DNA of 64,000 nucleotides from Aedes albopictus (GCF_035046485.1 NC_085138.1:7501409-7565408), one strand, 5' to 3'; shown: positions 41,955 to 52,729, numbered from the stretch's first letter. The notes: generated from the sequence alone by a model not told the origin. Made by a program: numbers and translations.

Positions 41955-42388
41955 CAGGGGGGGAAGATGTACACGAGCGTTCGCGTATGAGTGAGAATTT
42001 TTTCGTTAGCAACGAAAAAAATTTACCCGAAGAGACCCGAAGTTGAGCCGAAATTTCTTATAGCAAACCCGACCAGCTGTTGGTGAGTTTTCTGAAAGTG
42101 TCGAAACATCACAGAAAAGTAGCAAAAACCATCGATATTTGCTACCAGATCGCATCAGAGGGATGCTTGCTAGTAATTGCCCGACAAATTCCTAATTTAT
42201 TTGCACATTTGAAGAAATTTTCTGTTTTATGGTGCAAAAAGTTTCCATAACAAATTCCAATCGTGAACCGAAAGAACAGAAAAAGAATAAGAAGCTCAGA
42301 AAATTCACCGAAAAACGGCAAAATTCACCAGCCGTCGGCCACGCACACGACCATACTATCTGTATACCCGTTTACTCTATATATCCTG
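41955..42388 (+). mobile_element. 434-bp element, copy 1 of 3, 9-bp duplication AGCTAGCAT
   Basis: It starts CAGGGGGGGAAGATGTACAC and ends ...CTCTATATATCCTG, so only the terminal CAGG/CCTG is inverted. A perfect 9-bp duplication lies at 41946-41954 and 42389-42397. A hairpin with a 12-bp stem (TTTTTTCGTT AGC AACGAAAAAA) sits near the left end. The longest frame (42229-42447) runs off the element and is not meaningful. A 9-bp duplication suggests Mutator-like or Merlin-like mobilisation by a transposase supplied elsewhere. Confidence 0.9.
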
Positions 42389-42411
42389 AGCTAGCATGTC
42401 ACGACTGGAAT

Positions 42412-42845
42412 CAGGGGGGGAAGATGTACACGAGCGTTCGCGTATGAGTGAGAATTTTTTCGTTAGCAACGAAAAAAATTTACCCGAAGAGACCCGAAGT
42501 TGAGCCGAAATTTCTTATAGCAAACCCGACCAGCTGTTGGTGAGTTTTCTGAAAGTGTCGAAACATCACAGAAAAGTAGCAAAAACCATCGATATTTGCT
42601 ACCAGATCGCATCAGAGGGATGCTTGCTAGTAATTGCCCGACAAATTCCTAATTTATTTGCACATTTGAAGAAATTTTCTGTTTTATGGTGCAAAAAGTT
42701 TCCATAACAAATTCCAATCGTGAACCGAAAGAACAGAAAAAGAATAAGAAGCTCAGAAAATTCACCGAAAAACGGCAAAATTCACCAGCCGTCGGCCACG
42801 CACACGACCATACTATCTGTATACCCGTTTACTCTATATATCCTG
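42412..42845 (+). mobile_element. 434-bp element, copy 2 of 3, 9-bp duplication GACTGGAAT
   Basis: Same length and, by eye, the same sequence as copy 1, in the same orientation only 23 bp downstream. The perfect duplication GACTGGAAT (42403-42411 and 42846-42854) shows an independent insertion, not a tandem duplication of copy 1. Confidence 0.9.
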
Positions 42846-42854
42846 GACTGGAAT

Positions 42855-43124
42855 GACAAACATGTTGTGGTTACCACCCTTCGCAGCTTTGCAGCGATAG
42901 CAGTTGCTGAGTATGCTTCAGGCGGGTTGCGAGAGAATCAATCTCTCTGAGCAACGATGCATAACGGGCGAAGTGAAAGCGTTTGCCATAGCCAGGGCGA
43001 ACTGCGTGGTGCGCTCAATGTGTGCGTTTAAACTGAGCTATGCAAAACGAATAGGATTTATGACGTAGTACCGTGCTTGTGATAATACACATGCATAGTT
43101 TTACATGCTGTTGCGCGTGCATCT
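42855..43124. other. Spacer between copies 2 and 3
   Basis: It is unique-looking DNA with no gene. The sequence interrupted by the three copies probably read continuously from 41.9 to 43.95 kb before the insertions. Confidence 0.5.
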
Positions 43125-43133
43125 GCTTGAGGT

Positions 43134-43567
43134 CAGGGGGGGAAGATGTACACGAGCGTTCGCGTATGAGTGAGAATTTTTTCGTTAGCAACGAAAAAAA
43201 TTTACCCGAAGAGACCCGAAGTTGAGCCGAAATTTCTTATAGCAAACCCGACCAGCTGTTGGTGAGTTTTCTGAAAGTGTCGAAACATCACAGAAAAGTA
43301 GCAAAAACCATCGATATTTGCTACCAGATCGCATCAGAGGGATGCTTGCTAGTAATTGCCCGACAAATTCCTAATTTATTTGCACATTTGAAGAAATTTT
43401 CTGTTTTATGGTGCAAAAAGTTTCCATAACAAATTCCAATCGTGAACCGAAAGAACAGAAAAAGAATAAGAAGCTCAGAAAATTCACCGAAAAACGGCAA
43501 AATTCACCAGCCGTCGGCCACGCACACGACCATACTATCTGTATACCCGTTTACTCTATATATCCTG
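43134..43567 (+). mobile_element. 434-bp element, copy 3 of 3, 9-bp duplication GCTTGAGGT
   Basis: Same length and orientation, with no difference from copies 1 and 2 seen by eye. The perfect duplication GCTTGAGGT lies at 43125-43133 and 43568-43576. In all three cases the duplicated target ends in T and is followed by G(T/A)C. Confidence 0.9.
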
Positions 43568-43576
43568 GCTTGAGGT

Positions 43577-43949
43577 GACGGAGAGAGTCATGACACTCAC
43601 ATGAGCCGTATCCAAGTCAGGATGATTGTAGCAAAACAAGGGTGACCGAGTGACTTTGATGGGAATCTGTCTTTTCTGGTGTTTGCGACTGTAGAGAGAG
43701 CGAATCAGAAACCGCAGAGACAGGGTGATACAAGTTTGGTGTTTATCAGCTTTTTTGTGACTTGTACGCTGATGCTTCGCGACACTGGTTGGAACAATGA
43801 ATCCTGTAGAAAAATGAAAATTTAATATTTTGGAATCGAAAGAAAAATCGAGTTTAAAAAATCGATTCGGTTGTGAGGCTTTAACATCGATTCAAAAAAT
43901 CAATTAATCGAAACAGAAACATCGATGTTGCGAACATCGATTTAAAATT
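43577..43949. other. Interval without a recognised gene
   Basis: About 43830-43945 holds several ATCGATT words (AATCGATTCGG, CATCGATTC, AACATCGATG), possibly a short repeat. Nothing else is recognised. Confidence 0.4.
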
Positions 43950-44960
43950 ATTGCCCAACGCTACCACTGGATCAATCAATGTTATCCGTATTTTATCAAA
44001 AACTCCCACAGTGCACAATCTTTCAATCATCCCCGAATTACGCAAATATTGGTGTCATTTCCATTGTTTACATTGGTGGTTGTCGATCGCCTACATCACA
44101 CACACCAAAAGCACCCGATTGGCCCGCTTTTTCTTCGCATCACATGCGCACACACACTCCCACGAAGAATACCGCCTCTTTCTCTCTGCAGCGATCTGCT
44201 GCCCTTTTTCCACTACAGCGAAGCGACGACGAATTCGAGTACTTTTGTGCCTGATCAAGAACAGCTGCTCGACCGAGAGCAGTAACATTTTCCTGCTAGA
44301 CTTTTCATTTCACTCTCCCGCACATCAGCGCTCTCTTTTGCACTCTTTCGACCCCCCTGTTTCGCGTAGTTCACTTTGTTCTTTTTTCCTGCACTTTTGT
44401 GCGCTTTGCTTTCTTCTGGCTGACTGCCCGACTGCGATGCGAGCGAGTTGCTGCTGGCTGCTGTTCGTTCGCTGCTGCTGCAGCCTGCAGGATGATAAAA
44501 ATGCCAAAATGCTCTGTTGCTGCCGCCTTCGTTCAACAATCAAAACAATTCGCGGGTGGACGGCCACTAGGAAACGCGATCCGGAACATCACTTTCGATC
44601 GGTCGGTCGGCGGCAGCGCAAAAAAACACGTTTCCATTTCGATTCACTAATGTTTCACATACGGCTTTCCTTCCATTTTATGCAACCAGCAGCACACACT
44701 CAACGACGGCGGAGAGCCAATAAAAAAAAAAGAAACACCTAACCTCTTCTTCCTACCGCTAACTTGGGCTCTGGCCTTTTGTCACGAAATTTTCACTTAT
44801 TTTGATGCACTGTTGGCTTTTCACTGAATCCGTTCGGTAGAAGGAGGTTTCCTGCTTCTAAATTCAAACGCGGTCTGGAACCGAGCCTGCCAACCGAGCT
44901 AGGTACTTTTCGACGATGACGACGACGACCAGTAGAGCGATCATCATCGGCCTGCGAGCG
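43950..44960 (-). promoter_or_regulatory. GC-rich island, candidate promoter and 5' exon on the minus strand
   Basis: Repeat-free and GC-rich, with CTCTTTCG/CACACACA and GCTGCTGC tracts. Read on the minus strand, ATTCAGTG (about 44820-44827) is an insect initiator-like element followed by AAGTGAAAATTTCGTGAC, typical of insect leaders. It could be an upstream alternative first exon of the gene at 34 kb or the start of another transcript. Overlapping frames of up to 263 codons on the plus strand lack any recognisable motif. Confidence 0.35.
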
Positions 44961-45671
44961 AGACGAGAAGCCATTCAGCTACAGGGCTGCCAGATCTACT
45001 AATAATTTTAAAATTGGATTTTTATCGAAAGTTTACTAGTGAAAACTCTTATTTTTATATTGTTAAGCACTATTGTAGCAATGGTGAAGGTGTGTAGCTC
45101 GTAGTTTCTGAGCATGAACGGGCAAACGTCGAAATGAAATTCATATACAGGTATACCTCGATTTAGTGGTGAAATGCCCATTTCTCAGTTTTTTTTTTAT
45201 TTTATTTAAATTGTATACCAAAATGTACCAAAACATATAAATACTGCATAAAAACTGAGTTTTATAAAAAGGCTCGGAGTTTTTGACATATATTAGTAAT
45301 TGGGTTGTTTATAGTGAATAAAATATTGCTGTTTTCTATAGCCTAATGAGTATAACGTGATTTTATTGCATTCCAATTTCTTTGTTTTGATGGTTAATTC
45401 TAAACATACAAACTTTAAATGTATTTCAAAATTAGTTCCCTATCACCAAAAAAATATGAACTATCGGATTTCGACTAATTTTTGGACAAAGATTCCGATT
45501 ATGGAATAATCTGGATACTCCTAGAGAACCCAATTCTTGCTAAATTACAAATAAATCACTATCTCGCTCATGTTATGATCGAAATCTTTTGTTTCCAAAA
45601 ATATGAATGGTTCCCTGATAAAAAAATATCATAAAAATACGATAAATTTGTTTGTCACAACACCATTTTTC
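44961..45671. other. AT-rich interval with dispersed repeat
   Basis: 45330-45545 is a copy of the repeat at 35.4-35.76 kb (GATTTCGACTAATTTTTGG, GATTCCGATTATGGAATAAT). The remainder is simple AT-rich DNA. Confidence 0.5.
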
Positions 45672-46051
45672 GACAATTCAGTAACAATTTTTTAAAACGA
45701 CGTATAATCAATGGTTCTTCTTCTTCTTCTTTATGGCTCTACGTCCCAACTGGGACTTGGCCTGCCTCACTCCAACTTAGAGTTCTTTTAGCACTTCCAC
45801 AGTTATTAATTGAAGGGCTTTCTTTGCCTGCCACAGCATGGAATTGTATATTGTGAGGCAAGCACAATGATACACTATGCCCAGGGCCAGGGAGTCGAGA
45901 AAATTTTCCCAACCGGAACGGAAATCGAACAAGCCGTCTCCGGATTGGCGATCCATAGCCTTAATCACTAGGCTAACTGGAGACCCCATAATCATAATCA
46001 ATGGTGTAGCATTGATTATACGTCGTTTCAAAATTTGTTACTGAATTATTC
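45672..46051. mobile_element. Palindromic MITE split by a SINE
   Basis: The left arm TTCAGTAACAATTTTTTAAA plus ACGACGTATAATCAATG pairs with the right arm CATTGATTATACGTCG plus TTTCAAAATTTGTTACTGAA. When the SINE and its 11-bp duplication are ignored, the hairpin loop is only GGTGTAG. The element is about 90 bp on its own. Confidence 0.8.
45715..45993 (-). mobile_element. Feilai-like SINE inserted in a palindrome loop
   Basis: The minus-strand tRNA-like head and body match the copy at 24966-25219 and end in a GAA triplet tail. The 11-bp duplication ATAATCAATGG is perfect (45704-45714 and 45994-46004). Confidence 0.9.
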
Positions 46052-46264
46052 ACCTGTAATTTGCACAGCACACTCACCATCACCCCTATTGTTCTATACC
46101 ATTCGGCGAATGGTAGATAAAAAATGGTGGTCGTTATGTATCTTAACCATAAAGTTTTGAGAAAATTTTCCGCGAAAAACAATAGAATGTATTGTGTTTT
46201 TATAAGACATTTTTAGGGCAATGTAAAAAAGAAAACAATATATCCTAATGTTTTTTTCATTGCT

Positions 46265-46776
46265 CTTACAATACAAATACAATTAATAGAATGGCGTCAA
46301 ATGAATCGTTGTTACAATAAAGATACAATTGTATTTGTTGTTATTTGTAAACAGTTTTTGCTTTTGAAAATCCATAGAATTTATATTTTCCGCTAACATT
46401 TATATCGAGCAATTACGAGTACTAACGGCCGCCAGAATAATATGCACATTTTATGATAAGAATCAACACTCTGATATCTGTCTGGTATGTATTTATTGCA
46501 TGGCAGCTGTTGATAAAATCTACCATAAATCTTTTTAAATAACTGCCAAATATCACAAGTCAGACCTCAGGTCATATGATCCATACCATAAATCGTTCAC
46601 AATTCATGTGGCCATTAGAACCGGTAAATGCTGAAGAAAAATGTTACCGAGAAATATGAATTCTATGGTTTTTCAAAGGCGAAATCTATTTACATAACAA
46701 CAAATATTATCGCATGTTTATTTTTACATCAGTTCAATTGACCCCATTAAACTAATTGTATTTGTATTGTAATCAA
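46265..46776. mobile_element. Fold-back MITE of about 510 bp
   Basis: The left end TTACAATACAAATACAATTA pairs with the right end ...TAATTGTATTTGTATTGTAA. Internal blocks (ATAACAACAAATA / TATTTGTTGTTAT, TCTATGG / CCATAGA) are also inverted. No clear duplication was established. Confidence 0.7.
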
Positions 46777-46854
46777 TGGTAGTTTACTATTCATCAGATT
46801 CCTTTAATTTATTTGGAAACAATAGAAAAATTGTTCATTTCTTTCGTGTCGTAA

Positions 46855-46955
46855 CGTCCTCACTTGGATAAAACCTGCTTTTCGGCAAGTTTTCTATAAG
46901 TACTTCCTCAGTTGTTAATTGAGGGCTTTCTCTGCCAACATGGTTTGACGTCTGT
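46855..46955 (-). repeat. Feilai-like SINE fragment
   Basis: ACTTCCTCAGTTGTTAATTGAGGGCTTTCTCTGCC matches, with changes, the tail half of the copies at 25.0 and 45.8 kb. The tRNA-like head is missing. Confidence 0.65.
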
Positions 46956-47077
46956 CAATCGTAGAAGTTTTAGCGAATAACATTCGATAACCGAAACATC
47001 TACTGTACAAACAAAAATAAAAACTAGGAAAAATATTACAAGTGATTTTGTATTTGATTATACAAAGTAAAATAACA

Positions 47078-47259
47078 GTGGAGCGAACCTGGTGTGATGG
47101 TTAGAACACTTGACTATCACGCCGAGGACCTGGGATCGAATCCCACTCCCGACAAACTCGCCAAAATGTGAGTTCTTCCTTCGGAAGGGAAGTAAAGCGT
47201 GGGTCCCGAGATGAACTAGCCTAATGCTAAAAGTCTCGTTAATACAGATAAAAAATAAA
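47078..47259 (+). mobile_element. tRNA-derived SINE, second family
   Basis: TGGTGTGATGGTTAGAACA and GGATCGAATCCCA are A and B boxes. The body ends with TCTCGTTAATACAGATAAAAAAT. A 10-bp duplication TAAAATAACA flanks it (47068-47077 and 47260-47269). Confidence 0.8.
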
Positions 47260-47269
47260 TAAAATAACA

Positions 47270-47550
47270 TGATGCAAGCAACAATTAATATTTATTGTTA
47301 TTTATTTATTGCGAATTGTTCTCAAGTGTAATTGAGAAATAAATTCTTTTTTAATAAAAAGTTCATGAGAACTTTGCATGCACTTTCCCAATTGTATAAA
47401 AACAACTTAAATTAATTTTTACTGATAGTAACTTTAAATTATTAAAGAACTATTGAAAAGCAATCGAATCAATTAATCACTAATAAAGCTAATGTTCATT
47501 TATTGTACGAACTATACGGGCTTGATTTCTATTGTAAAAAGTAACAATAT
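47270..47550. other. AT-rich spacer
   Basis: No gene or repeat recognised before the hAT-type target ATCTACTG. Confidence 0.4.
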
Positions 47551-47558
47551 ATCTACTG

Positions 47559-49198
47559 CAGTGGTGCTCAGGCTGGAGGATACCGCGGGCCAAATTTGCA
47601 ATTCAGGATCGACCTGCGGGCCGCATAAAACATCGATGCACAAAACCAACAAAAAGAACAATTCTAAAGCATATTTATTAAAAATCTGAACTGTTCAATT
47701 TAGATTCATAAGTTTGGTTGAGAAAAACGTTTGAGCTTCAAATTGAAATTCAAACAAACAATTTTGCAGTTGCCCCTAGAATTGCCTTGAAGCCACTTCA
47801 AGAACTTGTCAAGCAGCTTTTACAAGAATTTCTTTTGAATCGCTCGAACAAGGTTTGCTGGATTTTCTCCTGATATTTCTTGTGGAGTTGCTCCAGAAGG
47901 ATTTCGAGAAATTTCTTGAAGTTTTGTTTAGTTTTTCTAGAATTCTCTTGGAACACCTCTAAGAGCTCCTCTTAGATTTGCCTTTGGAACTGCCCTGGAG
48001 TTACTTCAGGAATTCCTCATTAATCGTTTCCAAGAATTTCTCTTAGAATAGCTTCCGGAATTTTCCGAAAATTTTCCAGGAGGTTCTTGAAGATTTTAGT
48101 AAATTATTTCCATAGGTCTCTTCTAAAGTTGATGAAATACTTCATCATTAAATTTCTTCTAACATTAGATTTTTAACAATTGTTCCCGGAAATTTCTTCA
48201 ACATTATCTTCTAAAGCTGCTGCATAAGTTGCTTCAAATTTATTATTCAAATTTTCCTCAGGCGTTCTAGGCATCTTTTGTGTCTTGGTGCAAAAAATCT
48301 TTTTTTGTTCTTCGAGGAATTTATTCTAAAGTTGTTTAAGAAATTTCTGTTAGAGTGGCACCGGATCATTTTTCTAGGAAATGCTCATATAATTTCCATG
48401 CAGTATCGCCACAACTTTCTCATTGAGTTTCTTCAGGTTTATTTTCTCCAGGATGATTTGAGTTTCTCCATATATTTCGCTAAGAGTTGCATAAATTTTT
48501 CTCCAATAATGTTTCATGGACTTTCTCCAAAAATGTATCCAAAAGTTTCTCCTAAAGGGCACAGGAGTCGCTTTATGAATCTCACCTGAGATTTTTTTTT
48601 CTTTTAGTTCGTTCAGGAGTTTCGCTTGGACAATTCAAATTGGATTCGTAAGTTTTGTTTCGAAAAATATGAGTCTTATAATAGAAATTTATACACACAG
48701 TGAAAATTAAACAATATTGGCAACCTAGTTGAGATTTGTTGAGAATTTTGTCAAAAACTTCGGGCTTTGTGTTTTTATGTTCTTGGGAAAGGCGACATGT
48801 GAAATATTTGCTCAGCATTGCATTGACTGCGCTTAGAAACTGCAACAAATTTTTAAATGATTCAAGATTACATTTTTAACAAACTTTCATTTGATTCGTA
48901 TCACTTATAAATAACTATAAGCTGGCTTCGTGACTTAGCTGAAATGCCGAAATATTTCGGAGTTGCGATTTCGAATCTTACCAGAACGGATTGTTCTTTT
49001 TGTTTATTTATCATTTAATTTGTGTTCAACACTATGAAAATTGATCAGCATTTTTTTTGTTTGATTTCTTAACAAATTTAGCGAGTTATTTCAAATAATC
49101 GTTCAAAAATTTCGATTCGTCTAAAAGTACTTCGCGGGCCGCATCTTAAGGCTTGGAGGGCCGCATGCGGCCCGCGGGCCGCAGGATGAGCACCACTG
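47559..49198. mobile_element. 1.64-kb non-autonomous hAT element
   Basis: The ends CAGTGGTGCTCA (47559) and TGAGCACCACTG (to 49198) continue into GC-rich GCGGGCC/GGCCCGC stretches, a hAT pattern. A perfect 8-bp duplication ATCTACTG is present (47551-47558 and 49199-49206). No transposase frame remains. The interior includes a 12-bp-periodic array (about 47850-48560) and AT-rich DNA. Confidence 0.9.
47850..48560. repeat. 12-bp-periodic array inside the hAT element
   Basis: Repeats of the complement form (TTTCTCCAGGAT, GAATTTCTCTTA, TTCCAGGAGGTT) of the 39-41 kb array consensus. Its presence within a mobile element offers one way such arrays could spread. Confidence 0.6.
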
Positions 49199-49206
49199 AT
49201 CTACTG

Positions 49207-49850
49207 TGTATTTTATTGTGAACAATAAAACCAGTCATATGCAAGGGACTAGTCGCTTGGAACATTGTGCCAAGAGGTGCCAAGCACACCGTCTTAAACG
49301 CTGTGTGGCACACCGAGGCACAATTTTGACACTTGAGTTTGGGTGAAAATACTAGGCAACCATGTGCATTTGACCTGCAAAATGAAAACAAACAGTTGGT
49401 TGTCTTGGTAGTTGCCAAGCAAAATCTGAATCATCAAGCAGTGGCACTTCGGGGCACACTGAGGCACAATTCAATACCCGGTGGCACACTGAAAATAATT
49501 GGCGCAAGTAAAGATGTGCTCAGCGACTCCCCCTTGGTCATATGTTAAAAATATTTACCGTGTAATGAATGATAATTTTTTATCCGGGTATTGAAAACCA
49601 ATATTTTGAGCAATAGACATTCAGAATAACGTTATTTGCATAAATGTTTATTTAGAAATTAAGAGATTCGTGACAAGTACTTCATAGAGCGTGGTTACTG
49701 GTTGTGCTGTATTTGCCGAACGATCTTTCAGTACAAGTGCCACAAATAATTCAGACGTTCGACTTGAATAGCTCCTAAGTTTGCTATGATTCCTATGTAG
49801 ATTCGACCTATTCAAATCGAACGCCAGAATGCTTTTACGAAATCTGGCAC
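49207..49850. other. Interval with TGGCACAC/GAGGCACA words, no gene
   Basis: Between 49260 and 49495 GTGCCAAG, GTGGCACACCGAGGCACAATT and GGGCACACTGAGGCACAATTC recur, suggesting a short decayed MITE. The longer frames (90 and 71 codons) carry no known motif. Confidence 0.4.
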
Positions 49851-49854
49851 AAAT

Positions 49855-51005
49855 TGCTTTACCAATTCCTCCATGATTTTCCACAAATCACTCCAGTGAT
49901 TGTTCGAGAAAATCATCCATTGATTACTTTGTTTGTTTGTTACATTCGTTTGGAGTTACTTTGGAAATTTTTCCAAGGATTTCACCAGAAATTCCCACAG
50001 CAACTTCCAATTTCTCCAGAAATTCCGCTAAGGATTCGTCCAGAAGTTTCAGAAGTCCAGAAGATTACTTTGAAAAACTTCCACAGATTTTTCTATAATT
50101 CTTTCGTGGACCCTTGCTGAAGCCCATCCTAGAATTCATTTTAAAAATCTTTCAAGAGTTCCTGAACAAATCTCCCAGGGATTTTTAAGGAAATTCATTC
50201 AGGGACTGCTTTGGAAACTCCTCGTAAATTTACTTTAAAAATCATCCCGGAAATCCCAAAGAAATTCAGTCTGAAATTCTTTAACAAAATCTTCTAGAAA
50301 TTCCTTCAGGCTTCAGAATATCATTCAGAAATTTTTCCAATAACCCCTTAAGAATGTCTTGCACGGATAGCTTCAAAATATGTTGCATGGATTCCTTCAG
50401 AAAGTACTTCAAGAATTCCTTCCAAAAAATCTTGCATAGATTGTTTCAGAAATTCATCTATGAATTTCTCCACCTTTTTTTTCAAAGAGTTTCTTCCAGA
50501 AAATTTTCAAAGCACCTTCTATCAACTTTCTCAAAAATACTCCATGGATTTTATTTTGAAAATGATTCAAGGTTACATTACGAATCAGAAATTCAGAACT
50601 TCTTCAAAGTTTTCTCAGAAGCTTTCTAAAGAATTTTCTCCAAGGATTGCTTTAGAAATTCTACAAGAGATTATAAAGGGAATTCACAAGATTTCTTCAC
50701 ATTCCTCTACATATTCCTTCAAGACATTTCTCTTCCAGAAATTGCACCAAGGATTTCTTAAGAAAGTCTTGGAAAAGCCTCTAAGAATTCTTTCAGAATT
50801 CTTTCTACGGATTCTATCAGAGATTCTTAAAAGGATCCTTACGGAATGGCTGGAAGACTTTCTTGCAGATTCCTGTAAAAATTCACACAAATTAAATTAG
50901 AAATTTCGTCAGGGAAACCTCTATGTATTTTCTCGGAAATTCCTCCACGATTTCCTCCAAGCGTACCTCTAGGAATTTCTTTGTGGGTTCCTCCAGGAAT
51001 TCATT
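49855..51005. repeat. 1.15-kb 12-bp-periodic array, reverse orientation
   Basis: Repeats of TTCAGAAATTCC / TCCAGAAATTCC / GAATTCCTTCAA with loose 12-bp period, the complement form of the 39-41 kb array. Frames up to 146 codons here are by-products of the period. Confidence 0.75.
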
Positions 51006-51016
51006 AAACAATGTTT

Positions 51017-51825
51017 ACACACCAAAAATCGATTGAAAGTTTCAGCAAACTCGTTTGCTGAAGCACAACCAGCAAATACACATTTTACTGAAAAAATCAG
51101 TAAACCAATGGAGTTTGCTGAAAATCAGCAAAGTCGTCCGAATTACTGAAATTCCAGCTAATTTTTCCGACCGCTCGCCGCCTCGGCCAACCGCTTGTCA
51201 AAAAAAAAACAAAATGGCTTTGTACATCGTTTGTTTGTGCGGCAGCTCAAATTCAGTGTTTTTTTTGTATTATTTGTGAAAGATTTGGAATGGAAGTGCG
51301 TATAAATGCATAACTACACAATTTTACACCTTTCATCAGGTATGTATGATAATTTAATCAAATAAGACTATCATTATTTACGAAGATTGCTTCTTTTAGG
51401 TGATGAACCAAGTTCATGCATCCGTGGAACCAACGGCATCTTCTGAAGTAGCGGCTTCGTCAACTTCCATAAATTGCGTTTTTGTATTATTTTGAGTAAA
51501 TCAATAAAACTGTGGTAATCAAATAAGTGTTGGCTTTCATGTGTAATTAGTCAATTTATATCTAAGGATTTATTTTATTTTGATTTTTTTTGCTGAAATC
51601 CACCAGCAATGTGCTGCTGAAACTCACGCCGGTCGAAATTACTGAATTTTCAGTAATCCGCAAAAAATTGCTGATTTGTTCAGTTTGCATCTGTCATTCA
51701 CGATGACAGTCGACATTGCTGAAATTTTCAGTATTTTTTATTGCTGCAATCCGCTGAAGTTTCAGCTCGGCAAAATTCAGCAAAACTTTGCTGATTTTCA
51801 GCGAAAAAAATTTGGTGTGTAGGAT
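51017..51825 (+). mobile_element. 0.8-kb TIR element with an intron and poly(A) signal inside
   Basis: The ends ACACCAAAAATCGATTGAAAGTTTCAGC... and ...CAGCGAAAAAAATTTGGTGTGT are imperfect inverted repeats containing many CAGCAAA/TTTGCTG words. The interior has an initiator-like TTCAGTGT (about 51251), CATCAG|GTATGTATG (donor about 51341) and TTCTTTTAG|GTGATG (acceptor about 51400), an intron of about 60 nt. It ends with TAAATCAATAAAAC (about 51500). Any product would be short: the spliced frame has few codons. It looks like a transposon carrying a captured transcription unit or a relic of one. Confidence 0.5.
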
Positions 51826-51892
51826 TTTTATTAGGAGTCTCCAAAATTTTCTTTCCTAAAATATCTCCAGCGGTTTTTTATGGTATTTCACC

Positions 51893-52293
51893 CAGTGCTG
51901 AAAAATTCATTTCGTCATATCTAAATTCAATCACCTACAGCTTATTTTAGAAGCTGAACCTGAGAATATGGTATATGGAAAACTTGTGCGGCTAGACCAT
52001 TTCTACAAGAAAGTCACGAAAAAACCGCCATTTTTCGAATATTTAAGGTAAATGTCACGGATCACCTTCAAAAAAATGCCAATGATATTCACGGTGAATA
52101 TCATTTGGCATTTTTCAAAGGTAGTCCGTGACATTTACCTTAAATATTCGAAAAATGGCGATTTTTCCGTGACTTTCTTGCAGAAATGGTCTAGCCGCAC
52201 AAGTTTTCCATATACCATATTCTCAGGTTCAGCTTCTAAAATAAGCTGTAGGTGATTGAATTTAGATATGACGAAATGAATTTTTCAGCACTG
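51893..52293. mobile_element. 401-bp hAT-type fold-back MITE, almost perfect palindrome
   Basis: Each arm is about 195 bp, from CAGTGCTGAAAAATTCATTT to the centre at about 52092 (TATTCACGGTGAATA), with only scattered mismatches. A perfect 8-bp duplication ATTTCACC lies at 51885-51892 and 52294-52301. Confidence 0.93.
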
Positions 52294-52377
52294 ATTTCAC
52301 CAAGGGGATTTCCTCCTGGTATTTCCAGAAAATCCATCTATGGATTCTTAAAATATTCCTGTTTTTGTCAGAAATTT

Positions 52378-52722
52378 AATAGGGCAGATCGGTGAAGTAG
52401 CTGAATTTTAGTATGGTGAGAAGGTCAATTCTCCGTTTCTGAAATGAAGCGGTGCAAAAAGCGAGGGTATTATGATTCCTTGCCTAATTTAATGCTGTTT
52501 GAGCAAAACTTTGGGCAACAGTGTTGTTGTTTGCTCCATTTCTTGCAACATAAACAACATAGTTATCCAAAGTTTTGCTCAAAACAGCATCAAATTAGGC
52601 AAGGAAACATAATACCCACACTTTGTGTACCATTTTATTGCAGAAACGGAGAATTGACCTTCTCACCATACTAAAATTCAGCTCATTACTACAAATCTAG
52701 TACTACATCGAACGTGCCCCAT
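52378..52722. mobile_element. Palindromic MITE copy A4
   Basis: AGGGCAGATCGGTGAAGTAG to ATCGAACGTGCCCC, flanked by AAT and ATT as in the 6.3-8.3 kb nest. A small deletion near the left end removed about 20 bp relative to A1. Confidence 0.85.
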
Positions 52723-52729
52723 TGGTTAT

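Noticed and set aside
41955..43567. Simple tandem triplication of a 434-bp unit
   Set aside because: Each copy has a different perfect 9-bp flanking duplication and the spacers are unrelated (23 and 288 bp between element ends).
44399..44742. Protein-coding gene in the 44-kb GC island (263-codon frame)
   Set aside because: Overlapping frames on both strands are of similar length, composition is leader-like and no domain is visible.
49855..51005. 146-codon plus-strand frame at 50460-50900
   Set aside because: It lies wholly in a degenerate dodecamer array and has no start context or splice evidence.
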